This document shows positions 21,274-32,500 of a DNA stretch of 64,000 bases, piece by piece; within the stretch, counting starts at the first letter, position 1; the number at the start of each line of letters is the position of its first letter. The stretch is from Paracyclopina nana (Eukaryota > Arthropoda > Copepoda > Cyclopoida > Cyclopettidae). The notes under the pieces were generated by a model. That model made no database searches, was not told where the DNA came from, and worked only from the letters and a program-made list of their open reading frames with translations. The DNA is taken from the NCBI GenBank assembly GCA_019096065.1, contig JAGUCH010000001.1, positions 5,022,001 to 5,086,000 of the forward strand, given 5' to 3'. A program made the position numbers and the translations under genes.

Positions 21274-22094
21274 ATGCAAGCCGTTACTTTAGACATGGTG
21301 GACTCAACTAAACTTGTCAGCTTAGATGGTTGGTCAAACTCATAGAATAAATCTTTTTAATCATGTTCAAAATATTTTTCACATTAGGCTGGAAGGCTTT
21401 GTGGGATGATAACATTTTCCCATGGCAACTTAATGATGTCCATCCGAAATTGAGGAAGTTCTGGAATATTTTGCCGTCCACTGCGGGCAAATCCGATGCC
21501 AGCGGATGCCTCATGTTTGTTCCATTATGTGGAAAAAGCAAAGATATGCTCTTCTTAAGGGAGCAAGGATTCAAAGTCATAGGATGCGAGGGAGTAGAGA
21601 AGGCATGCGAAGACTTTTTCCTTGAAAACTCACTCAACTTTTCAAAGTCTTCTGTATCAACTGACATGACAAAGTATGAAACAACTGATGGCTCCATATC
21701 CATTTTGTGTGGGGACTTCTTCAAGCTGACACCTGATCATATTGGAGGGAAGGTTGACTGTATTTGGGACAGAGGCTCATTGGTGGCGATTGATGTTGAG
21801 CAAAGGCTTCAGTAAGGCAGTGATCTTTCATATTTTCTGAATTACTTACAACATGTCTCCCATTTACAAAGGTATGCCAACATAATATCAGGACTGGTGA
21901 ATGACCGATTTGGATGGCTGATCGATTCATTGTCCAGACAAGTTGAACCTTCTGGTGCTTTGCCTCATTCCCTTTCCTATGATCATGTAAATGAGTTAGT
22001 TGGATCAAGATTTGCTATTGAAGTGCTCGAGATGGTAGTGGATGAAAAGGGCACAAAGAACTATGCAATGATGATATCTGCTAAAGCGAGCTAG
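21274..22094 (+). CDS. TPMT-like: Thiopurine S-methyltransferase-like protein
   Basis: SAM-dependent class I methyltransferase of the TPMT family (cytosolic, methylates thiol or selenol groups of small molecules; true substrate in invertebrates unknown). Exons: 21274-21328, 21388-21811, 21872-22094; introns 59 and 60 bp; product 233 aa (human TPMT is 245). The first exon supplies LVSLDGW, matching the family's N-terminal W-x3-W segment. The first donor is GTTGGT, weak, but the join is in frame and of typical intron size. Motif I is LMFVPLCGKSKDM (residues about 56-68). The family signature IWDRGSLVAI is present, and the C-terminal fold (LPHSLSYDHV) follows in exon 3. Polyadenylation signal AATAAA at 22181-22186. 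The frame opened by the ATG at 21362 lacks the conserved N-terminus, so I prefer 21274. Confidence 0.85.
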
Positions 22095-23335
22095 GACCCA
22101 AATTTGGACCTAATCGAGCAAAAACGAAATGTTTGTCAATTCATTTCTATGATGTCTTACAACGCATGCGTTTTGGCGAAAATAAAAAGCAGCTTTATTC
22201 ATAAAAAACTTGCATCGAGGTTGCGACGTCAGTAAATAAGAATCGATACCAATCGTAACCATGCCACGATCAAAGACATTAGAATACATCAAAAAATTGA
22301 TTATATGAGAGAACAAATCGTTAATTATTCAGTTAGGCCAATATCGAAGAAATTGTGAAAAAGCCTACACAAACTGGCTTGAATTTGTCAAAATTTCGCA
22401 TATGTTGAACCAGCCGAACAAGGCCTAAATTTTGCTTGGTAGCCCACACTATTCTAATTTTGCCAGCCAACGAAATAGCTAATGAGGCTTAAGGGCGTTC
22501 TCATGCTCATATCGCTCTCTTAATTGACGTCCGAAAAAGTCACTTCTACTTCCTTTAAGCTGGCTTGTTTCATTACGTTGAAGGAGCAGCGATTTGAGGT
22601 TGTTGCAAAAATGAATGATACCTCATTAATGGTCCAGAAAAATCAGTTCAGGCTGCGTTTGATTTGGGTTTTTTCTTTCTTCCGGAGCCTCGCGTAATTA
22701 ATGAAGAGTGGCAGCAGGATTAGAAGCAGTCACTTGACACCATTCTAATCTTATTAGCCAATCTTCGTGAGTTTCAAGATTCGTTATCTTTTTAAGACCC
22801 CTACTCAACGACGGTAGCTATTTCTTACTAAAATCACCGACTAATTTTCCCTACTCTAACTAGAATAATTGATAAAGAACCAATAACGCAACTCAACGTA
22901 ACCAACCTGCTTGAATCACACAACCTTGCCAATAAAGTGCATTCAAAATAAAAGGAAGTCTTTTTCACAAAGAGAAGGAACCAAAATTAGGCAGATATCG
23001 CAATGCATATTAGCATAGCTTTAAATGACTCTTCGTTGGTTGTATGGTTCTATAGGGTGCTTATTTAAGTTGTCTTTCCTTTCACAAGAAATCTCCGTTC
23101 CCAAAAAATCTACTCAAGGAACAAGACTCTGAGGGCAAGGATTTTGTTCATAAATTGAGAGATGAACGCCTCTGTTGGCAATTTGAGCATGGCTGCATAA
23201 CCGGATTGTACAATCTTAAAAAGATGATTTTGAAATAATGTTTGGACGGTGCAATAGCGATTTGAACCTGTTGGCTGCTCTGAATTTTTTATCTTTCCCA
23301 GTCCCATTTTTATTTACGCTATTTTCCGCACACCT
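22095..23335. other. Intergenic, 3' ends only
   Basis: Apart from polyadenylation signals (22181-22186 plus, 23309-23314 minus) I see no coding or structured sequence here. Confidence 0.55.
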
Positions 23336-24215
23336 TTAGTTGCAAGGCACCATCAAGCCCAAGTAATTTTGACACAGAGGAGCAAGAGGAACTTTCTCAA
23401 CGACAGTTTTGTAAGTGTTGACGGGGACTTCAATTTCTTGCACCTTGGGTTGAACGTACTGAACGGGGGCCTACAAAGAAACATAGAATTATTTTTCTTC
23501 ATCTGTTTCTCGGATATTCTCAACTCACAATTTGATATGGAGTGTACGCATAAGTCTGAGGGATGACGTTGTAGGCGTAAGTCTGAGGAACGGTGTTGTA
23601 GAGGTTGCTGTAGTAATAAGGCAATTCCAAGGCTGGTTTGGTCTCCGCAACTGGTGCTTCGGCCTCAGCAGGCAAAACCTCAGCCTCGACGGGGGCCTCA
23701 GCAGGCAAAACCTCAGCCTCAATGGGGGCCTCAGCAGGCAAAACCTCAGCTTCAACGGGAGCCTCAGCAGGCAAAACTTCAGCCTCAGCTGGGACTTCAG
23801 CAGGTAAAGCTTCAGCCTCGACTGGGGCCTCTCCTTCTTCTTGAGCTGACCTCTTGCTCATGGCGCAGGGGACAGCGTTTCCAAAAGAGTTGGTGCACCC
23901 AGTATTCTCAGCCTCGAATTGGTAAGACTTGACCTCGATCTCCACAGGCTTGGGCACATATTTATACTGCACTGGTTGAGGCTGTGCGATTTACTCATTA
24001 TATCTTAGTTCTGAGTTATTTTTTGAGAAGTATTGCACTTACATAGGCTAAAGGAGCTCCAAGATGAGCATAGGCAGTAGGAGCATAAATGAACTGAGGA
24101 CGAGCAACAGCTGAGGCCACAATGGCCAAGCACACCAGCTGAAAATAAAATTGTTAATAATCAAGATCGTTGCTGATAACTTATTTCTAAAAGACTTTCT
24201 TACCAGGGACTTCAT
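23336..24215 (-). CDS. Secreted Glu/Ala/Pro repeat protein, cuticle-type
   Basis: Predicted structural secreted protein. Exons: 24204-24215, 24043-24138, 23529-23981, 23336-23470; 231 aa. The four-codon first exon (MKSL) joins LVCLAIVASAVA to form a signal peptide, an arrangement common in arthropod cuticle protein genes. A Tyr/Ala-rich segment follows, then VPKPVEIEVKSYQFE and CTNSFGNAVPC, at least five 11-residue repeats of VEAEVLPAEAP type, a YAYN/YAYTP segment, VQPKVQEIEVPV, and a C-terminus CQNYLGLMVPCN. The two C-x-N-x(2)-G-x(2)-VPC motifs look like a duplicated module. No chitin-binding R&R consensus is seen, so cuticle or extracellular matrix is inference. AATAAA at 23309-23314. Confidence 0.8.
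23660..23830 (-). repeat. 33-bp coding tandem repeat
   Basis: About five direct 33-bp units encode the 11-residue VEAEVLPAEAP repeats of the secreted protein. Units differ by a few third-position and Val/Ile/Ala changes. Units are in phase, so copy-number change would keep the frame open. Confidence 0.8.
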
Positions 24216-24275
24216 GACGGTTCGAGCTCTGTGTGACTTGAAAATCGAGTAACATCTTCGCGGCGCGCTTGAAGC

Positions 24276-24283
24276 TATTTATA
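24276..24283 (-). promoter_or_regulatory. TATA box of cuticle-type gene
   Basis: Minus-strand TATAAATA lies about 60 bp upstream of the ATG at 24215, a normal place for a core promoter with a short 5' UTR. Confidence 0.6.
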
Positions 24284-24330
24284 CTGAAATCAGGTTGCCC
24301 TCTAGGCGTGGTTTCTGTCGTACGTAGCCA

Positions 24331-24416
24331 TATACAGCCTGAGTCGTCAAATACTTTACACGTTACAAAAACTTTTGTATTGAAAGTGTAAAGTATTTGA
24401 CGACTCAGGCTGTATA
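24331..24416. repeat. Perfect 31-bp inverted repeat hairpin
   Basis: Arms 24331-24361 and 24386-24416 are exact reverse complements (TATACAGCCTGAGTCGTCAA...). They are separated by a 24-nt loop that itself holds ACAAAA/TTTTGT. It begins about 48 bp upstream of the cuticle-type gene's TATA box. It could be a tiny fold-back element, a precursor hairpin RNA, or a promoter element. Confidence 0.9.
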
Positions 24417-25382
24417 TTATACGTTGACCAGGTGACGAAACAATTTTTTTCTTTGCATTTTTAACTGTTGCACTTGGCGGATATTGCGTCTTTGCACTTT
24501 CTTGCAATAGATGCTTGAGAACAAATGTATACAAAAGCAATTTTTTCCATGGCACAATCGCGCAGTTTTATAGGGTTCGTTTAGGCACACAAATGTATTT
24601 TTGGACCAAGGTTTTTCGGTGAGGGCAACACCCTTTGCTCGACACAGAGGGAGTTGTCGGCTTAGAGTGTGTTGCCATCATTGGTCATAGAGCAATACCC
24701 CCAATGTGCAAGTCTGTGATAAAATTTGCCCTCTGGTATCCAACCGGGTAACTATTGTGGTAGCTTAATTGTGTTTTTCCCCGCAAAGGTTTTAAAAACT
24801 GCTTGAAAGACATATTCAAACCTATCAACAAGAAATGGCTTCGGTATTAGAAAATTTGAGAACAAGAATAGCTGCTTTGGTGGGGATGGTCCAAAATTCG
24901 ATTAATGTTTGCAAATCAAGAATTCCAAACAGACAGCAGTAGGAGTTCATTGTTCAAGATCACGAGACAAAGTTTCTTTGTGTGACGCAGCTAGGCAAAC
25001 TAACAAAAATAGGCGGTTTTTAATGATAGCTCAGGTTTGGCTTCATAGCTCCAATGCCTGTTTTTTGTGAAACATGGTCATTTCAAAAATTGCTCCAGGC
25101 AGACGTGCCTGATTTTCATGTTAAAAATTACGTCAAAATCCAGAGCACAAAGGTGATTCTGGCATTTTAAAAAAAATCAACACTGAAAACAAAAGCTTTT
25201 TTACGTTGCTATGGTTCGAAAACTTAATGATCTTCGCAAACCGTATTTTGCGCCTAAAGCTATGCTGGTGCTTCAAAGAAAACGGAATAAAATCAGTGAA
25301 ATAAGACCCAACATGTAATCTTTTTTTCAAGTACCATCACAACAGAGCGGAATATGAGAATCCATTTTTTGTACCATTTATA
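24417..25382. other. Intergenic, nothing recognised
   Basis: No supported gene, RNA or repeat was seen in this stretch. Confidence 0.5.
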
Positions 25383-27559
25383 CTACCCCACAAAACAAAA
25401 AGCCTGTAGTAATTCCCTAGTAATGCCAGTCTGAAAATCAATCGCGTCCAAATTGATTAATTTTGGCATACATCAATTCGTCTATGTTCATAGATTACTC
25501 CCATGTTATTTTTTTTGCTCTATCATAATTAGTCTTTAAGATATTCAATTTTAAAAGATTGAAAATGGCGACAAATTGACGTACTCAATGGCGTTAAAAA
25601 TTTTCATTAATCTTTAATTTTCGAATTAATATGAAAATTACAGCATGTAATCAAGTCATTTCATATTTAATTTTTTTTGAAAACCTAAAAAACAATATCC
25701 CTATTTTATTTATATTTATTTCCTATTTCTTTCATTTAATAGAAATAAAGTTTACACTTATTTTTATTACAACTGTCAAGCTTCCATTGTACCGAAAATT
25801 GTTGTATTGAAATGTATACTAATAAAAAATAGTTTAGAATTATAGGTGTGAATTTTATTACTACTCGATTGTTTCTTTACGGTTCATTTTTAACCTATTA
25901 AATCCCTACTTTCTTGATTTTGTATGTAGCTATTTAATCCTGACTTTGCTTTTTAACTCACTACAATAAAAATTCACTTTATTTAACAATTTTCCTGATT
26001 TCGTAGGTAACTAATTTATTACAATTTTGCTACTTTCGCCAATTGCAAATTGATCCCATTTATATCGGCTCAAAATTGCTTAAAGACTGCAGCCTATTAT
26101 TCAATTGTCATGAATTTGAATAAAATGAAATTTGTATTTTAATTGCCTAATAAATTTCCACTTTTTGGATTTAGTAACTCAGTGCTATGTCTAGATTTTG
26201 ATTTTTGGGCCATTGCTAAAAAAACCTTTTCTTAATCCGCCCTAAATGCTGTTGCTACTCTACACCGAGTCTCTTCCGCAAACCTTTCTATACGCTATCA
26301 ACCATTGTACTAATTCCAGTTTAAATGTAGATTTCCTGGAGTTAATTTGTCAGAACTTAAAGTATATTTTGATTTTCGGGCCATTGCTGAAAAAACATGT
26401 TCCTAATCCACCCTAAATGCAGTTGCAACTCTACACCAAGTCTCATACTCAAACCTTTCTATAAGCTATCAACCATTGTACTAATTCCAGTTTAAATGTA
26501 GATTTCTGGGAGTATTCATTGTGTGTTTATTCCATATTTTTAAGAAATTTCAAATCTAACTTAGAAAACTATTCAGAGATGGCTCTGCTTGCAATTCAAT
26601 AATTTGTAAAATTGTTCTTATCTACAACTTTTAGTGGTTTTGAGATTTCAAAAATCTTCATTAATAGATGTTGTTTAGAACAATATGAAAAGTGAGTTAG
26701 TAAGTATCATGAACCTCAGTTTTTATGCAAAAACTGATATTTTTAGAATATTTCAATATTTTATGCTATGTAGCACAATCACTATAATCCACTCTATTTC
26801 TTTGAAGTCAGATTTTTTATGTCTAAAAGACTTACAAATGAAATGAGTCATTAGAGTGGAGTGAGCCTACAAATTTCAGGCTTACCATTTGTACAAATTG
26901 TAAAATAAAAATAGAGCAAAGAAGTAAAATGTAATAAATACAAAATTACATAATTAATAAAAAAAAATCAAGATTAATAGTAAGGAATATAGAAAAAAGT
27001 GATTGAAATAATTCACATTTTAATTAATCCAAACAAATGTAATCAATAATTGACATTTCCGATGAGAAAATATAAGAATATAAGTATGTATTATAATAGT
27101 CATAACACAAGTTAGAATAGAATTATTTAGGAACAAAATATTGTTGAAATCCAGTTTGATTATAGATTTATTGGCAAAAATAGACATTTCATAGTTAAAA
27201 AAAAAAGTTTGGGAGCAAAAACAAAAAAAAATAAAATTTAATTTGTGTCTTTTTCCCCATGAATGGGAAAAAATAGGAATAAAGACCATATAGGTCGAAA
27301 TTTTAACAATGCATAAGTCTTTTATTAATAAATATATTAAATTTTTTATTTTATATTGGTAATCCTTAGAGGGTGTTCATTATTACAAAATCAAAAAATA
27401 AGTCGTAGCGGTAAATTTTAGTGATCCCTATTTACGATTTCTTATGTTTAGCGATATAGTTACGGATCAAGCTATAGTAACTGGCATTACGACACATTTT
27501 AATTCACAATTTAGTCCAACTTAATTCCCTACTATTTTTTGATTTGTTTTGTGGGGTAG
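25383..27559. mobile_element. AT-rich candidate non-autonomous DNA element with 17-bp TIRs
   Basis: CTACCCCACAAAACAAA at 25383-25399 and its exact reverse complement at 27543-27559 bound 2.2 kb of very AT-rich, non-coding sequence. Just inside each end are further similar inverted words (GGGAATT/AATTCCC and TAATGCCAGT/ACTGGCATTA). No transposase frame is visible and no target duplication is clear. It contains a 171-bp two-copy tandem duplication. Confidence 0.55.
26196..26520 (+). repeat. Two-copy tandem duplication, about 171 bp
   Basis: The segment from TTTTGATTTTTGGGCCATTG (26196) recurs 171 bp later (26367) with scattered substitutions. Shared words include CAACCATTGTACTAATTCC and TTTAAATGTAGATTTC in both copies. 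Confidence 0.8.
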
Positions 27560-29598
27560 GTAAGTATATAGGGCAGGAAATTGGGCGCTAACTCAAGGGG
27601 ATCGAAGTGTGCATATAGCACGTTGGATATTGAAGTTTACAGCTCCTTTATATCTATTTATTCCGAGGGCTCCTCGAGAGTGCGAAGAACATATGTTTAG
27701 CACAACTTATTCTGGTCTCGTTTTTCTCACATCGTCGTTCCCTGTTTCGCCCGTTGCATACGTGCACTCCTTGATCCCTTTTCGTCCCAGACTCAAATAA
27801 AGATTCATTCCTCGCCACTAAAAGACATATTCTTTTCCGCCACAAAACTTGATGACAGCGGCTATCAGCAACATGTTATTATTCCACCTTTCATGTCAAC
27901 AAAGTAGTAGCCCTCATATGGCGTGGTCGATCAATTTGGCACAAGGTCAATTTGACCTGTTCCAAAACGACTACTGACAACGAGCTAAACATAGCATATG
28001 GATACTAAAGAACAAAGCAAGTACGATTGATATAATGGTACAGCATAATTTGGCCCACTCGTAATTACTGAGCAATTTGGGCCTGGAAGTCAGAAATTTT
28101 TGAGTAGTGCTTTCTCTCCAGTAGCAGCAATCTCTTTCTCTCTCATGTCGCGTCTTCATTCTCAAGAGGAGTTTCCACAAGTTGTACAAGTAGTAATAGT
28201 TTGCCTTTCAGAGCGAAAGCACCGCGCACTCGTTTCTGCTGCTACTTCTTCCATATACGCCTATTGCAGGAATTCCATGGAATTTCGGAGCTAATCGGTA
28301 AATCTACTCAATTTACATTCTAATTTTATCTGACGTCAGCCCTTTGCATTTGCTGAAAAAGTCAGAAATCAGACTACACGGATTGCGGGGCCTTGATGAC
28401 TTGTATTTTTCGCTCCGTTCTGTAACTAAGTTAACCCTGAAGTGAAGGCTTGACGCTTCTTCTGCCAACAACCCACTTGACTTTTAAGTATTCGTGCTGA
28501 AGAGGATGTTAAAAAGTTCAAGATGACCTACTTTGAGGGTCGAAGAGGTTTCCTTTCAAATCCTGTTAATGCTCTTTATTTTTCCACTAAAAGCAAGGAG
28601 CAAAGCAGTTTGGAAAATAGAATCGAAATATGATTCATTCTTAATGCTTTCACTGCACGAGCCAGCCATAGCTTATAACAAGTTGGAAGCATATTGTTAA
28701 TGGCATTTGTGGCTAAACGGCCACGAAAAGGAAAACGTAGATTTTTTGCCCACTTTCTTCGCAAAGAGAAGAAGAAGATGAGATGTCATTTTTATAGGAT
28801 TTACAGGAAAATTTACAACATCGTTTTCCCCCTCTTTATTTTATGTGTCAAGCCCTGGACATTGGTATTCATTTCAGCACCTCAATTTCTCTAGGTATAC
28901 GAGATGACGATGCATAATAAACTGACAAACCAAATGCATTGATCTTGATGGCATTTTTTAGAGAAGGGGCTAACCAAAGGCTTTAAATATCACTTCAGGG
29001 TTTTGGGATCTCGTAAAGTATCTGGTACACATACTATACTTTGAAGTTAGTCAAGTTGGAAGGGGAGTTGTGGTCAAAGGGCACGTGGAGCCACTGAGAC
29101 TTCACCATTGCCATAAGTGAGTGAAAGCTCTCAATCTGTTGATGGCCTTAAGAGTCTCAAGGCCTTTAAACTGAAGAACCTCAAAATAAAAGCGAAGCCT
29201 CACTTTTTCTTCCACCCACTCACTTTACATGATAGGTCAATTGCAACATCAACCAAAATATCAAATCAATTCTAGCATTGCTACATCTTCTTTTGAAAGT
29301 GAAAGTTCGAACACAAATGCAAAGCAAATGCAAGAAACCTACTAAGTTTTTTGAATGCAATCGGAAACGATTGTTTACAAATCTGTCATGATTTCAGGTG
29401 TGCGTGGCTCAGCACGAAATAGAGAGCGGCGGTCCCCTTTCAAAAAAAAAAAAGAAAAGCTATGAACGTTTTTATGCTTCATTGCATTGACGAGCTATTG
29501 ACAATCTGAGTGCTTCTCGTGAGTGACAAGTCTGAGGTAGTATAGTATATCAATTTCTGAGGAGAAAATGTCACTCGTTGCCTGATGATCAAACAACA
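27560..29598. other. Upstream region of the DUF7042-7045 gene
   Basis: No coding sequence recognised. It probably holds the promoter and 5' UTR of the downstream gene, but I see no clear TATA-initiator pair. Confidence 0.45.
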
Positions 29599-32500
29599 AT
29601 GTGGTCGACCAAGAAGAGTTTGCAAACAACAACTCTAAACATGTTGTGGACACTGTGGCTGCTCGCATTGAGTGGAAATATTGGCTTGACGACTCCAGCT
29701 GAGCAACAGCAAAGTCCTTGCCAATTTCCGACAAGTTGGGAGGGTACCTGGTACCATTCTGGGTTCCCTCATCCTCTCAATATTTCCCTTAATCACATCA
29801 GCAGCAAGGGAACTTGCGTACAACAAAGTGGATCCATGTTCATTATGGCAGACAGGTAAGAAATGGCTTCGCATTAATCCTGATTTTCTGCCAAGCATAC
29901 CAGCACTATATTTCAATGAAATTATGCATTCGAAAGCTGCTAGCTCGAGTTTACTGCTCCAGCTCTTGCGGGTGATGCACTTAATCTTACCACATTCAAA
30001 TCGATTTCGATTAGAGAATTCCAGATAGAAAAGGAAAGCTAAAAAGGGCAAAATAAACAGCCAAGATGACTTGGTATTTAGGTCGGCTATTACAGCTGTA
30101 GCAATGATACATTGGAAATACCTGCAATGACAACTGCAATGTTTCTCTCCCAAATTAATTGTAAGCGAAATAAAAGGAGAGTCAAAGTCTGCGTCCTAAT
30201 TGGCTAATTAAATGAGCAAGATAAGAATGTTTGTCCTCTGCATCCTCAAGAGGCAACGCAGTTTTTCCGGGTCCAATTTCAAGCCTTAAAAAAGCAGGGC
30301 CTGGTATTTTCCAAATAGCTAAGTAGCTTGAGTTAAAGAAAACTCGAGATATTTTTCTGATGGATCTAGCGAAAAGACACCTCATCACATTTTGCAGTGG
30401 TAAATGCGACAAACGTGCTCTAGTTCACGGCAACAGAAAAGGGTCGGATTTGCTATGGTTGTGCCAGTTCGTCTAGCTTTCTCAAGAACTTAGCTAAGAT
30501 ACAATAAAAAAAATTAACAGCCTTCGAGAGTTAGGCTTCTAACCGCAAAATACATTGATCTTGATGGGCTTCATTTGGTTAGAGAATGCTACTCTTTCTC
30601 CTCCTATTTTTTTGCGGCAATTCTGCATACTTAAATGCACCAACTTGGAGGTTTGAGTTAAATTTATGAGCATGCAAGCAATATTTCCTAAAATTCTCAA
30701 GAGGCTTTTTAATTAAAGCGAACAAAAGCAGACCTTTTAGTGCACTTAACAAACGAGGAACAATGGGGCTCTTTTTGCCGTAATTTTTGTTGGGCCAAAG
30801 AATTGCTTTTAAAATAATTTCTGAATGCATAGATATTGGAGCCTAAGCGAACGAGCAGTTGTTGCTGGAAGGATTGTAGTACAAGACTGGAAGTTGTCCT
30901 GAATTATGTGGCGTCATTACATGAATGCTTTCAAGTGGTGAGCTCATTTATGCAATGAAGCTCACGTAATGTTCAACAATTTTTTAGCCGAAAGGTGAAC
31001 TATTCAGCAATGTTCAGCCTTTGATGGCTTGAGCGTCCTAACAAAATGGAATTTTATTGAAGAACGTATACCACCACACCAAATAGATGATCCAAGCCCA
31101 TCATTGAAAGTCTATGGCACAGCATGTGGCACCACTCTTAGTACTTTCTTGGAACTTCGGAGTAATTAATTGCTTTAGGTCCTTAAAATAGTGAATAAAC
31201 ACAAAAAGCATTGAAAACGGCAACTTAGAGAAACAGATTGCTTTATGTTGTCTAGGACTAAAGCCAATTTGGCTTGCCTTGAAATATTGCCACAGAATAT
31301 TTCCAAGGCACTTAAAATGGTCGGTCTCTTGCTTATAGCTGACATTATGTGTTTGAGACATGCAAAAGTATTTTCGCTGAAATGTCGCAGTGCCTTAGCA
31401 TTGAAAGCAATGGAGCAAAGTGATTCTAATTGCCGAAGTTTTGTATAAGAGACAAAAGCATGCCCCTTCAAACTTTTTTCTTTTGTCCTGCAAAATAGCA
31501 CAGCTAAAAAACTTTGTATCCCATTAATGACAAACTTTGGTCGTCAACGGGCTCAAATTGTCTGGGAGGGCAGCAGTGCGACGCAAAATTTGCAATAGGT
31601 CACGCCACCACCGTAATAAAAGTTTATCAAATAACTGGAGTCGGCTTACCATTCGTCGATTAAGTTGATCTTTCGAGCAAAGTAATTCACGGCAATCGCC
31701 GACCAGCTGTCCTGGCTGATAGCAAAGCAGTACTCTAGTTGATCGTATTGTTAATTGATCAATGATGAGAGACAAAGCAATCAAAACAAGGAATGACCAA
31801 ACAAAAGTCAACTTAGGTCTTTAATTGATCATTGTAGTTGCGATTCGATCAGTTTAGTCAACCCTAGCGGGCTCGCGCTCAACTCGTCTCTAACGCGCGT
31901 GGGCGCGTGTTATTTGTAAACAAAGTCAACAAACAACTAACAAGAAAGTGAAGAAAGATCATCGCCTCTCTCTTTTGGACTTAAAAAATACTTTCAGTAA
32001 GAATCATAATATCATCGAAAGCTGCTTTGCATACGGTTACTTTTGGCTGCTTTTTGCTTTCTGGCCGGCCCGGAGTTGTTACATTTTTTCCCTTCGACCT
32101 GGAAGTACCATTTTTCAATCGGAGAGCATAAAAAGCAATCAAGCTGCTCCATTACGTTTTTGGTTTGCTGGCAGCCTTTGCAGAGCTAGAAAAACAATCC
32201 GGAGCAGTGACTGCAGCAAAAGCAAAATTTCATCTACGTATTTGCTCTAACACATTTTGAATAATAATGCTACAAGCACGAAGACGACGTCGAGTTCTGC
32301 AGCAAAGAAGGAAATTTGATTTAAAAAGGCTTCCGTTCCAATTTGCTAAATGTCATTCACTCAACAAAATTGCTTGGTGAATTCCCGAATTCCTTCTTGG
32401 CATCATGTAAAGAACAAAGAATTCAGTAGTAGTTGAGCAAAAAAAAGTTTGTTTGGGGAAACCAGGTCGGAAAAGTGTCTCGAAGTTACATCATAAATTC

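Noticed and set aside
23532..23932. Plus-strand repeat-rich frames opposite the cuticle-type gene
   Set aside because: They exist because the 33-bp repeat is open in several frames; the minus-strand model has a signal peptide, splice sites and a polyadenylation signal.
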